NCBI GenBank assembly: GCA_947598455.1 | Contig: CANQFI010000045.1 | Location: 1-11,894 of the forward strand | DNA: 11,894 bases | Direction: 5' to 3' | Source: an uncultured Bacilli bacterium | GTDB taxonomy: Bacteria; Bacillota_I; Bacilli_A; RF39; UBA660 | Part shown: positions 1-6,130 of the stretch, one piece after another | How positions within the stretch are numbered: position 1 is the stretch's first letter | Layout: each line of letters starts with the position of its first letter | Made by a program: the position numbers and the translations under genes | Notes under the pieces: model-generated | Database searches by the model: none | What the model saw: the letters and a program-made list of their open reading frames with translations, nothing else | What the model was told of the DNA's origin: nothing

Positions 1-7
1 CTCCTCC
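1..7 (-). promoter_or_regulatory. Ribosome binding site of a gene beyond the left edge
   Basis: Read on the minus strand the window ends in GGAGGAG, a strong Shine-Dalgarno sequence. No start codon follows inside the window, so the gene should start within about ten bases to the left. It would be the next minus-strand gene after the ftsEX operon. The product cannot be known from here. Confidence 0.55.
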
Positions 8-17
8 GTTCATTGTT

Positions 18-26
18 ATAATACCA
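18..26 (-). promoter_or_regulatory. Candidate extended -10 promoter for the off-window left gene
   Basis: On the minus strand TGG-TATTAT forms an extended -10 element (TGN plus hexamer). It lies about 10 bases upstream of the GGAGGAG ribosome site at 1-7. I find no good -35 hexamer at the right distance. It follows the terminator of the preceding operon, as expected for a new transcription unit. Confidence 0.4.
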
Positions 27-74
27 CAATTTAAAAATATACGGAATATAAGTAAAATTATTTGACATAAAGAA

Positions 75-94
75 AAAAGAGCTTACACTCTTTT
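75..94 (-). terminator. Intrinsic terminator of the ftsE-ftsX-M23 operon
   Basis: The arms AAAAGAG (75-81) and CTCTTTT (88-94) pair over 7 bp around a 6-base loop. On the minus strand a run of T follows (TTTTTTCTTT, including part of the stem). It lies only four bases past the M23 stop codon (98-100). Confidence 0.75.
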
Positions 95-97
95 CTT

Positions 98-1306
98 TTA
101 ACCTCTATTTTTCCAAGTCCAACCTTTTTGATTTTTTAGATTAGTTATGCTCTGGACTGATGTAGCTGTTGAGTTAGCTTCTAGTTTAGACCACGTTCGG
201 TAGCCATCGGCGCCACCACCTAAGTAGTAACCATATGATACCATGTAATGTAAATGGGCTCCTGTTGTACATTTATCATAGTAGAAGGTAGAAGCATCGC
301 CACCTACTGTAGCAACGACTTGACCTTTTGTAACTTTTTGACCAATAGAAACATTAATATCAGTCAAGTGAGCCATTAAGGTAGTATAAGCTTTACCATT
401 TACATTATAGTGAATAAATAGTTCATTACCACCACATGATTGTTTTTTAGCAATATGGACAACAGTTCCATTGGCAGGTGCATAAACAGCTGTTCCTTTG
501 GCATTACCACCTAAATCAATACCTTTATGTCCATTATTACCCCAAGCTTGCGTAACACGACCTGAATTCAATGGCCTTGAAAAGAAAGCAGAGCCGCCAC
601 CTTTGTTGTAGTAACAATCATCTATACTATCGCCATCTTTACAACCGGCATCTTCAAATAATTTAATTTGATTTTGCTGAGCTTTAATTTGTTCATCGTA
701 ATCTAAACCAATAGAAGCAAGTTTTTCAATATAGGCTTCTAATTCTTCAACTTGTTTTTCATAACTAGCAATGGAATTAGTTAAATTAACATTATCGTCA
801 GCTAGTTTAACTTGAAGATCTTCATTTTTTTGAATTAAAGCATTTAAGTCATCTAGCTGTTGTTGGGTATATTCAATTATTTGATCTATAATAGCTTGTC
901 TTTCCATCATTTCACCAATAGTTGCCGAATCAAAAACATAATCCATATAGGCTTCGTCAGAATTATTATTAGAATATTGTAATATATTTATGACATCTTT
1001 AAGTTCTTCTGATTTTATTTTTATGCTTTCTTGACTTTCAGCAACTAATGTTTTAGCATCTTCTACTTTTTGTTCATTATCTTTAATAGTTTGATTAGCT
1101 TTAACTATCGCATTTCTTTTAGCATCTATAGCATTTTGATTTTCGGTAGTTAAACGATTATTTTCACGTTTTTCATTTTGGAGTTTAGCTAATTCATTTT
1201 TATAATCTTTTAATGTTTTACTAGCAGCATCTACTTCAAGAATTGGACATGTTGTTACAATGAATAATGAAAATATTAAGAATATATTTATTACTTTTTT
1301 TATCAT
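98..1306 (-). CDS. Secreted coiled-coil M23 (LytM) peptidase, predicted FtsEX partner
   Basis: A 402-residue secreted peptidoglycan endopeptidase of the EnvC/CwlO/PcsB type. Residues 1-27 are a signal peptide (KK, hydrophobic core, VDA-A cleavage). Residues about 30-110 and 145-220 are coiled coil. Between them, about 115-145, lies a segment like the membrane-facing helix-turn of CwlO and PcsB. A LytM/M23 domain spans about 245-370. All zinc and catalytic positions are present: H260 and D264 (HKGID), H313, and H351 and H353 (HLH). E. coli EnvC lacks such ligands, so this protein is predicted to cut peptidoglycan itself. The start overlaps the ftsX stop as ATGA, and an AAGGAG site lies 12 bases upstream inside ftsX. 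That linkage suggests FtsEX moves the coiled coil to release the enzyme. Two cysteine pairs (222/231, 291/346) could form disulfides. The family call is firm; cleavage specificity is unknown. Confidence 0.9.
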   Translation of the reverse strand: MIKKVINIFLIFSLFIVTTCPILEVDAASKTLKDYKNELAKLQNEKRENNRLTTENQNAIDAKRNAIVKANQTIKDNEQKVEDAKTLVAESQESIKIKSEELKDVINILQYSNNNSDEAYMDYVFDSATIGEMMERQAIIDQIIEYTQQQLDDLNALIQKNEDLQVKLADDNVNLTNSIASYEKQVEELEAYIEKLASIGLDYDEQIKAQQNQIKLFEDAGCKDGDSIDDCYYNKGGGSAFFSRPLNSGRVTQAWGNNGHKGIDLGGNAKGTAVYAPANGTVVHIAKKQSCGGNELFIHYNVNGKAYTTLMAHLTDINVSIGQKVTKGQVVATVGGDASTFYYDKCTTGAHLHYMVSYGYYLGGGADGYRTWSKLEANSTATSVQSITNLKNQKGWTWKNRG

Positions 1307-2217
1307 ATTTTTAAATGTCTCCTTACTGTAGTGTAGCTACCAACCATTCCTACTACGGCTCCTATTATAACTAATATTAATGAAACATATAAGGTAAATG
1401 GTAGTGGTTTAACCATCTCAATAAAATTAGTAAAGAAATGGCCTTCTAATTTATCATAAGCAATTATATAACCCCAAATAGTTGCAACTATAGGAATAAT
1501 AGAACCAATAATACCAAGGAATAATCCTTCGATAACAAATGGTAATTTAATAACAAAATTACTTGTTCCAACTAAACGCATGATTTCTATTTCATTTTTA
1601 CGAGCGAAAATAGTAAGTTTAATTGTGTTACAGATTAAGAATACTGTTACACAGACAAGACCAACTATGATCGCAAGTGTTACTTTTTGAACAACATCAA
1701 AGGTTGGTACCATTTTTTCAACAACATTTTCTTTATATTGAACTTCAGCTATTTTGTCGATTGATCTTATGGTTTTAGCAGTATCCTCTAGTACACTTGC
1801 ATCTTTAACTGTAACTATAAATTCAGGTCTTAAGAAATTATTTTCTTCAGTTAAATTATTCATAATTGAATAAATAGCTGAGTTAGGATCTGATTGTTCC
1901 ATAGTTTCTTTTCTTAGGGTTTCTTTGTCTTTGTATATCAGTTCATCACTTTTGACATTTCTTATTTCTAATATTTTACTTTTGACCATTTCGATATCTT
2001 CTTCTGTGGCGTCTTTATCAACGTATGAATAAATAGTTAATGTACTTTCAAGATTTTTTGTAAAATTATTAATATTATAAGTAGCTAAAATAGCTAATGA
2101 AACAATTATAAGAGTAATTGTTGTACATATAATAGAAGCAATACTTAAACTAAAGTTACGAAAGATACTCTTGACGGCATTGGCTATATTTCTTCTAAAG
2201 ATTCTAATCGCTTTCAT
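1303..2217 (-). CDS. ftsX: Cell-division ABC transporter permease FtsX
   Basis: A 304-residue membrane protein that, with the ATPase FtsE, passes a cytoplasmic signal across the membrane to a wall hydrolase at the division site or sidewall. The FtsX layout is complete: a short cytoplasmic N-terminus, membrane segment about 24-46, an extracellular domain about 47-170, then three segments at about 177-199, 226-250 and 275-295. The conserved stretch after the second segment is present (FARKNEIEIMRLVG, residues 204-217, then GLFLG). The start overlaps the end of ftsE by 14 bases. Its ribosome site AAAGGAAG lies in ftsE, about 11 bases from the ATG, which is rather long. The TGA stop overlaps the ATG of the M23 gene, so all three genes are probably translated in a coupled way. 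No defect is seen. Confidence 0.95.
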   Translation of the reverse strand: MKAIRIFRRNIANAVKSIFRNFSLSIASIICTTITLIIVSLAILATYNINNFTKNLESTLTIYSYVDKDATEEDIEMVKSKILEIRNVKSDELIYKDKETLRKETMEQSDPNSAIYSIMNNLTEENNFLRPEFIVTVKDASVLEDTAKTIRSIDKIAEVQYKENVVEKMVPTFDVVQKVTLAIIVGLVCVTVFLICNTIKLTIFARKNEIEIMRLVGTSNFVIKLPFVIEGLFLGIIGSIIPIVATIWGYIIAYDKLEGHFFTNFIEMVKPLPFTLYVSLILVIIGAVVGMVGSYTTVRRHLKI

Positions 2218-2905
2218 CGGCAGTATAACTTCCTTTCATAGAGTCACTTGTTATAACACCATTTTCTAACGTTATAACTCTCTTTTTCATTGAATTAACA
2301 ATTTCTTTATCATGAGTAACCATTATAACAGTAGTATCCATTTCTTCATTAATGTTTTTAATTACTTTAACAATTTCTTTAGAAGTTTTTGGATCTAAGT
2401 TACCAGTTGGTTCATCACATATTAAAAGTTTTGGTTCGTTGACAATAGCTCTTGCAATGCATACTCTTTGTTGTTCGCCACCAGATAATTCATTAGGAAA
2501 GCTTTTGGTTTTATCTTTTAGACCAACACGATCTAAAGCTTTCATTACTTTGTTTCTAATTTCACCACTCTTTAATCCGATATTATCAAGTCCGAAAGAA
2601 ACATTTTCATATACAGTTAATTTAGGTAATAATTTAAAGTCTTGAAAAACTATCCCTAATTTACGGCGTAATTTATATACGCGACTATTGTATAATTTAG
2701 CAACATTTATTCCACCAACCATTACTTGTCCTCTAGTTGGTTTTTCTTCTCTATATAAAAGTTTAACCAATGATGATTTACCACAACCTGATGCTCCCGT
2801 GATAAAAACAAATTCACCTTTATCAATTGATAAGGATAAATCTGCTAAGGCTGTTACACCATTTTTGTAAACTTTATAGCAATTTTTAATTTCTATAAAT
2901 TTCAT
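2204..2905 (-). CDS. ftsE: Cell-division ABC transporter ATPase FtsE
   Basis: A 233-residue cytoplasmic ATPase that drives FtsX. All ABC motifs are intact: Walker A GASGCGKS (37-44), Q-loop Q88, signature LSGGEQQR (140-147), Walker B LLICDEP (160-166) and switch H198. Length matches the family (about 225-230). I place the start at the ATG at 2905. An AAGGTG ribosome site ends six bases upstream, whereas the in-frame GTG at 2914 lies inside that site and the ATG at 2911 sits directly against it. It is the first gene of ftsE-ftsX-M23, just after the yitT terminator. An extended -10 promoter at 2927-2935 would give a very short leader. Confidence 0.95.
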   Translation of the reverse strand: MKFIEIKNCYKVYKNGVTALADLSLSIDKGEFVFITGASGCGKSSLVKLLYREEKPTRGQVMVGGINVAKLYNSRVYKLRRKLGIVFQDFKLLPKLTVYENVSFGLDNIGLKSGEIRNKVMKALDRVGLKDKTKSFPNELSGGEQQRVCIARAIVNEPKLLICDEPTGNLDPKTSKEIVKVIKNINEEMDTTVIMVTHDKEIVNSMKKRVITLENGVITSDSMKGSYTADESD

Positions 2906-2926
2906 TTTCATCACCTTACTATTTTA

Positions 2927-2935
2927 ATTATATCA
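2927..2935 (-). promoter_or_regulatory. ftsE: Extended -10 promoter for ftsE-ftsX-M23
   Basis: Minus strand TGA-TATAAT is a perfect -10 hexamer with an upstream TG. The -35 region is poor (TTTAAC with 16 bases between). The T of the TG is also the last base of the T-run of the yitT terminator, so promoter and terminator touch. Transcription would start about 7 bases downstream, leaving just room for the AAGGTG ribosome site of ftsE. Confidence 0.55.
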
Positions 2936-2965
2936 AAAAAACCCTTATGTTAAAAAGGGTTTTTT
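2936..2965 (-). terminator. Intrinsic terminator of the yitT-family gene
   Basis: A perfect 11-bp stem, AAAAAACCCTT (2936-2946) with AAGGGTTTTTT (2955-2965), closes an 8-base loop. On the minus strand the T-run is continued by position 2935. The TAA stop of the yitT-family gene (2950-2952) lies in the loop. Upstream ftsE-operon transcription starts immediately afterwards. Confidence 0.85.
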
Positions 2966-3843
2966 GTTTTTCTTTGTCCACCATATACTCCGTAACAATC
3001 ACTGATGATATAAAAGGCTTGAGGATCTATTTCTTCGATAACATTTTTAAACATGTAATATTGAGTTGTTGAGATAACACACATAATAATATTATTAGCT
3101 TTATTAGTATACCCACCATCCGTACGCATAATGGTATATCCAGCTTTCATCTCAGCTATAAATTCCTTGATCGCTTCAGGCTTTTTGGTAACAATATAAA
3201 ACATTTTACTATCGGAAATACCTAACATAATTTTGTCAACTAAGATACTGTTTATAACTATAATAATAACAGCATAAATTGCTTTGTTAATCCCAAATAA
3301 CATAGCTCCTGAGGTAAGAACAATTATATTAAATATAAAAGAAGCAACCCCTGTTGGTATTTTTAGGTATTTGTTTATCATCTGAACAATAACATCGGAT
3401 CCTCCAGTTGTAAACCCTGCTTTATATATAAAACCATTAGCGGTGCCAAAGAGACATCCACTTATCAATGCAACTAAAATAAAATCATCAAACACTATTT
3501 TTGTGGCTAGATAATCGCATAATTCACCTGTTAATGAAACGAACAACGGATATAATAACGAGCCAACAATGGTTAAACCTGTATTCCGCGCTCCTAAAAA
3601 TATAAAACTTAAAATTAAAAGTGAAATATTAACAATCATTAAAAAGGTAGCTGAATCAATACCTATATATTCATTTAAAATAATGGCTATACCACTAGTT
3701 CCCCCAATTACTAAATTATTATGTAACAAAAATAGATTATAATTTATAGCTAAAGCAAATGAACCTATTATTGTTACTAATAGTCTAGGCCAAAAATTTT
3801 TTGAGAATACTTCGTCGATTACCTGTTTATAATCAAACTTCAT
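2950..3843 (-). CDS. YitT family membrane protein (DUF161 plus DUF2179)
   Basis: A 297-residue protein of the YitT/UPF0750 family, common in Firmicutes and often present in several copies; its molecular role is not established. The N-terminal two thirds (about 15-205) are hydrophobic with five or six membrane segments and the family's glycine motifs GGTSGIA (47-53) and GGSD (147-150). The last 85 residues form the soluble DUF2179 domain, ending in a YGVYGGQRK-like stretch. I choose the ATG at 3843, six bases after an AGGTG ribosome site; the in-frame GTG at 3852 is part of that site. It is a single-gene unit, divergent from the gerQ-like gene, with its stop in the loop of its own terminator. 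Transport of a small solute is often guessed for the family, but nothing here shows a substrate. Confidence 0.88.
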   Translation of the reverse strand: MKFDYKQVIDEVFSKNFWPRLLVTIIGSFALAINYNLFLLHNNLVIGGTSGIAIILNEYIGIDSATFLMIVNISLLILSFIFLGARNTGLTIVGSLLYPLFVSLTGELCDYLATKIVFDDFILVALISGCLFGTANGFIYKAGFTTGGSDVIVQMINKYLKIPTGVASFIFNIIVLTSGAMLFGINKAIYAVIIIVINSILVDKIMLGISDSKMFYIVTKKPEAIKEFIAEMKAGYTIMRTDGGYTNKANNIIMCVISTTQYYMFKNVIEEIDPQAFYIISDCYGVYGGQRKTKNPF

Positions 3844-3861
3844 ATCTTTCACCTATTATAA

Positions 3862-3867
3862 ATTATA
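3862..3867 (-). promoter_or_regulatory. Candidate -10 box for the yitT-family gene
   Basis: A perfect TATAAT on the minus strand, about 19 bases from the start codon at 3843. The best -35 option (ATGCAA, 16 bases away) is weak and there is no upstream TG. In sequence this AT-rich a chance hexamer is quite possible. Confidence 0.3.
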
Positions 3868-3886
3868 CTATAAATTATTTTTTTTG

Positions 3887-3894
3887 CATATATT
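3887..3894 (+). promoter_or_regulatory. Possible sporulation-type -10 (CATANNNT) before the gerQ-like gene
   Basis: CATATATT fits the CATANNNT form of the -10 used by the mother-cell sporulation sigma factors E and K. It stands six bases before the GAGGTG ribosome site, so a transcript could begin at that site. No convincing -35 is seen and the match is short, so this is only a candidate. Confidence 0.22.
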
Positions 3895-3914
3895 TATATC
3901 GAGGTGAATTTAAA

Positions 3915-4274
3915 ATGAATGGTAATTATTATCAGAATCCAAAATTTCTAACAATAGATGAAGCAAGTGTAGGAAATACTAATTATGAAGAAGGATATCA
4001 AGCTGGGCAATTGCAAGATATGCCAATGCAACAAAGCTATATTGAAAATATACTAAGACATAATAAAGGTAAAAAAGTCAAAGCTTATGTTAGTTTTCCT
4101 GACGCTAATGAATGGAAAGATAAAATATTTGAAGGAACGATTGAGCAAGCTGGAAGGGATCATTTAATTATTCGTGATCCAAATAATGGACATTGGTATT
4201 TAATATTAATGATATATTTAGATTATGTTGAATTTGATGAGAAAATTGAATATACAGAAATTAAATTTTATTAA
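3915..4274 (+). CDS. gerQ: GerQ-like spore coat protein
   Basis: A 119-residue protein whose residues 39-113 follow the conserved GerQ domain: QSYIENILR, then KGKKVKAYVSF, EW, FEGTIEQAGRDHLIIRDP and a closing LDYVEFDE. In Bacillus subtilis GerQ (YwdL) is a spore coat protein that is cross-linked by transglutaminase and needed to localise the cortex hydrolase CwlJ. This protein is shorter than the 181-residue Bacillus form. It lacks the lysine cluster at the extreme N-terminus that serves in cross-linking there; its N-terminal part is instead rich in Asn, Gln and Tyr. The start at 3915 is set by GAGGTG (3901-3906), 8 bases upstream. The frame stays open to 3801, but that part overlaps the divergent gene and has no ribosome site. 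The family match is clear by recalled motif; whether this organism makes spores is not shown by the window. Confidence 0.85.
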   Translation: MNGNYYQNPKFLTIDEASVGNTNYEEGYQAGQLQDMPMQQSYIENILRHNKGKKVKAYVSFPDANEWKDKIFEGTIEQAGRDHLIIRDPNNGHWYLILMIYLDYVEFDEKIEYTEIKFY

Positions 4275-4275
4275 A

Positions 4276-4303
4276 AAAAAGATAAAAAATATTTTATCTT
4301 TTT
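4276..4303. terminator. Bidirectional terminator between gerQ-like gene and 4302-4904
   Basis: A perfect 12-bp stem, AAAAAGATAAAA (4276-4287) with TTTTATCTTTTT (4292-4303), closes a 4-base loop. There are T-runs on both strands. It serves both convergent genes: the gerQ stop ends two bases before it, and the stop codon of the opposite gene (4302-4304) overlaps its right arm. Confidence 0.88.
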
Positions 4304-4904
4304 ATTGTGATTGTTGGTTTGATTGAGCAGGTGCTACGTTTTGTTGTGGTACTGAAGTACCTTGAGTTGTAGCAGGTTGCGCAACATTATTTGTAACGTT
4401 ACCAAAATCTAAGTTATTAATATAGTTAACTATTTTTGTAGTAAACTCATTAATTTTTTTAGAAACTGGATTTTCTTTCATTGGCTTATTTTGGATTGTT
4501 GATACTATAAATGTGAATTTAATGATTAAGAATAAGAAACTAACTACACTATCAGCCATTTCAACTAAATTTTTAACTGGTGTTAAGAAGTAATTAGTAA
4601 AATTAGAATAGTCTATTTGATCAGAATAATCTAAGAATGAATTAATAGTTTCTAAAAATTTTGTGATTAAACCTAATACAACATTTACACCGCCTGTAAT
4701 AATATCCCAAGCTGTAGTAACAATAGCAAATGCAGCATAGAAAGTAACTACATTAATGATTAATGATTTTATCTTATCATCGACTTCACAAAATAATAGC
4801 ATTAAAATAACAACTAATAGCAATGATTGCCATCCAGAAAATAAGCATGCTAATAGTATTATTCCAGCTAAACCAGGATTAATTTTTAATTTACTAGTGT
4901 TCAT
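4302..4904 (-). CDS. Membrane protein of unknown function with Gln/Asn-rich tail
   Basis: I do not recognise this 200-residue protein. Residues about 10-40 and 47-68 are strongly hydrophobic (two or three membrane segments). Residues 69-90 form a hydrophobic, perhaps amphipathic helix. Residues about 115-138 form a last membrane segment. The final 35 residues are rich in Gln, Asn, Thr, Pro and Ala and look disordered. There is no signal peptidase site and no enzymatic motif. The start is well supported: GAAGGGAG lies six bases upstream, and a -35/-10 pair (TTGCTG, 17 bases, TATAAT) precedes it. It is a single-gene unit between a GerQ-like gene and a metallo-hydrolase. The good expression signals argue for a real, expressed gene. 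A holin-like or envelope role is possible but nothing specific supports it. Confidence 0.8.
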   Translation of the reverse strand: MNTSKLKINPGLAGIILLACLFSGWQSLLLVVILMLLFCEVDDKIKSLIINVVTFYAAFAIVTTAWDIITGGVNVVLGLITKFLETINSFLDYSDQIDYSNFTNYFLTPVKNLVEMADSVVSFLFLIIKFTFIVSTIQNKPMKENPVSKKINEFTTKIVNYINNLDFGNVTNNVAQPATTQGTSVPQQNVAPAQSNQQSQ

Positions 4905-4926
4905 ATTTTACTCCCTTCTATTATTA

Positions 4927-4955
4927 ATTATAATATTTTTTTATATATTCAGCAA
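4927..4955 (-). promoter_or_regulatory. Promoter of the unknown membrane protein gene
   Basis: Minus strand TTGCTG (4950-4955), a 17-base spacer and a perfect TATAAT (4927-4932). This is the best -35/-10 pair in the window. It lies just after the terminator of the metallo-hydrolase gene and gives a leader of about 15-20 bases that includes the GAAGGGAG ribosome site. Confidence 0.6.
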
Positions 4956-4967
4956 TATTAAAAAATA

Positions 4968-4995
4968 AGATTTAATCTATATAAAGACTAAATCT
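4968..4995 (-). terminator. Intrinsic terminator of the metallo-hydrolase gene
   Basis: The arms 4968-4977 and 4986-4995 pair over 10 bp with one G-U wobble around an 8-base loop. On the minus strand TTATTTTTT follows. The stop codon of the hydrolase gene (4972-4974) lies inside the stem. Confidence 0.7.
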
Positions 4996-5472
4996 CTTTT
5001 TTTCTTCACCTAAAGTGGTTTTTGATCCGTGGCCTGGATAAATAGTTATATCATCAGGATATTTTTCAATTAGATGAAGACTATAAATCATATCTTTATC
5101 ACTACCACCTAAATCAGTACGACCAATACTATGATAAAAAATAAAATCACCAGTAAACATTATTTTATCTTCTTTAAAATAAAAAGTTCGTGAATCAAAA
5201 GTATGGCCTGGTGTTTCAATTATTTCAAAATTAAATTTTTTACTTTTAACTTTATTTATTTCTAAATTATAAGTACTTAATACTTCTTCTAAAGCTCCAA
5301 TATGATCTTGATGAAAATGAGTAATTAAGCATCCGACTACTTGATAATCTTTAACTAATTCTTTGATTTGCTTAAAGTTATCTCCAGGATCAATAATAAG
5401 ACATTCATTAGCAACTCTTACAAGATAACAATTTGTTTCTAATGGTCCAACGACGATTTTTTCGATTTTCAT
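4972..5472 (-). CDS. MBL-fold hydrolase, glyoxalase II-like
   Basis: A 166-residue cytoplasmic metallo-beta-lactamase-fold hydrolase of the YqgX/GloB-like group, which commonly cleaves thioesters such as hydroxyacyl-thiols. The two-metal site is complete: HFHQDH (H52, H54, D56, H57), H90 in PGHT, D109 in TGDF and H148 in PGHG. The SIGRTDLGGSD segment (115-125) is typical of this group. It is shorter than many relatives (about 205-210 residues) but lacks no ligand. The start at 5472 follows GAGGTG by six bases; further upstream codons in frame lie in the intergenic region and lack a ribosome site. It forms its own unit, divergent from the lemA gene. The physiological substrate cannot be read from the sequence. 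Confidence 0.88.
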   Translation of the reverse strand: MKIEKIVVGPLETNCYLVRVANECLIIDPGDNFKQIKELVKDYQVVGCLITHFHQDHIGALEEVLSTYNLEINKVKSKKFNFEIIETPGHTFDSRTFYFKEDKIMFTGDFIFYHSIGRTDLGGSDKDMIYSLHLIEKYPDDITIYPGHGSKTTLGEEKKRFSLYID

Positions 5473-5494
5473 ATTGCTCACCTCTTTACATTTT

Positions 5495-5500
5495 ATTATA
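5495..5500 (-). promoter_or_regulatory. Candidate -10 box for the metallo-hydrolase gene
   Basis: A perfect TATAAT on the minus strand, 22 bases before the start codon at 5472. The hexamer 17 bases upstream (TTAAAT) is a poor -35 and there is no TG extension. The position is sensible but support is weak. Confidence 0.35.
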
Positions 5501-5528
5501 AATAAACTATTTTGTAAATTTAATAATA

Positions 5529-5537
5529 TGCTATAAT
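5529..5537 (+). promoter_or_regulatory. Extended -10 promoter of the lemA-family gene
   Basis: TGC-TATAAT (5529-5537) is a perfect -10 with the TGN extension. The -35 region (ATTTTG, 17 bases away) is weak. Transcription would start near 5544, five bases before the AGAGG ribosome site at 5549-5553. Confidence 0.55.
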
Positions 5538-5561
5538 TTAAGTAGAATAGAGGTTTTGTAT

Positions 5562-6107
5562 ATGCCATTATTATATAGTTTTTTATTTATAATAATTATT
5601 ATTGGAGCTTTAGGTATTCTTTATGTTTATCAATTTAATAAATTAATGCATTCTAAAACAAAGATAGATCAAGCAGAATATTTAATTGATGAAGCCTTAA
5701 GAAATAGATATGATATTCTAATTAGAGCAGATAAGTTAATACAAACTGAATTAAATAGTGATAAAACTTATTTTAAGGGTTTAGATAAAATAAAAAAAGA
5801 AGATATTAGTAACTTTGATTTAGATCGAAGATTAACTGAATACTTAAATTTATTAGAACAAATCAAAATTGATAATCCTTCTTTAGCAGAAGTTAAAGGT
5901 TTTAAAGATATTCAAAGTGATAATAAGAAGGAAGGAGAAAAATTACAGGCAGCTAAATCATATTATAATAAGTATACTAGTGAACTTAATGACTTAATTA
6001 GAACTTTTCCTTCTAATGTAGTAGCAAAGATGCATGGAATTACAATAAAAGCTTTCTTTGATGGTAAAAACTTAGAAGATACAATAATTGATGATTTTAA
6101 ACTATAA
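5562..6107 (+). CDS. LemA family membrane-anchored protein
   Basis: A 181-residue protein with one N-terminal membrane segment (about 4-24) followed by a soluble helical domain. It matches the LemA family in the RYDILIRADKLI stretch (49-60), which corresponds to the family's RRYDLIPNLV, and in the closing YYNKYTSELNDLIRTFPSN block (134-152). LemA proteins are small helical-bundle membrane proteins of unclear function. The start at 5562 has AGAGG eight bases upstream; a TTG six bases earlier is too close to that site. LemA genes often sit beside an M48 (HtpX-like) peptidase gene, but here the gene stands alone. It converges on ung and shares a terminator with it. Confidence 0.85.
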   Translation: MPLLYSFLFIIIIIGALGILYVYQFNKLMHSKTKIDQAEYLIDEALRNRYDILIRADKLIQTELNSDKTYFKGLDKIKKEDISNFDLDRRLTEYLNLLEQIKIDNPSLAEVKGFKDIQSDNKKEGEKLQAAKSYYNKYTSELNDLIRTFPSNVVAKMHGITIKAFFDGKNLEDTIIDDFKL

Positions 6108-6130
6108 AACTCTACATTGTAGAGTTTTAT
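6104..6130. terminator. Bidirectional terminator between lemA-family gene and ung
   Basis: A perfect 12-bp stem (6104-6115 with 6119-6130; core AAAACTCTAC / GTAGAGTTTT) closes a 3-base loop. The stop codons of both convergent genes (6105-6107 plus, 6127-6129 minus) lie inside the stem arms. T-runs are short: TTTTATTTTG on plus, TTTTATAG on minus. Confidence 0.8.

Noticed and set aside
1247..1306. Lipoprotein signal in the FtsEX-linked M23 protein (Cys20)
   Set aside because: The residues before the cysteine (VTT) do not fit a lipobox, which needs Gly, Ala or Ser next to it; VDA-A a few residues later fits ordinary signal peptidase.
2352..2870. Two plus-strand open frames inside ftsE
   Set aside because: They lie antisense to the intact ftsE motifs, have no ribosome sites, and their translations resemble no family.
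3801..3914. N-terminal extension of the gerQ-like protein
   Set aside because: The frame is open, but the extension overlaps the divergent gene, has no ribosome site, and GAGGTG at 3901-3906 clearly serves the ATG at 3915.
4756..4968. Plus-strand open frame antisense to the unknown membrane protein
   Set aside because: It covers the promoter and start of the minus-strand gene, lacks a ribosome site and reads as reversed AT-rich sequence.
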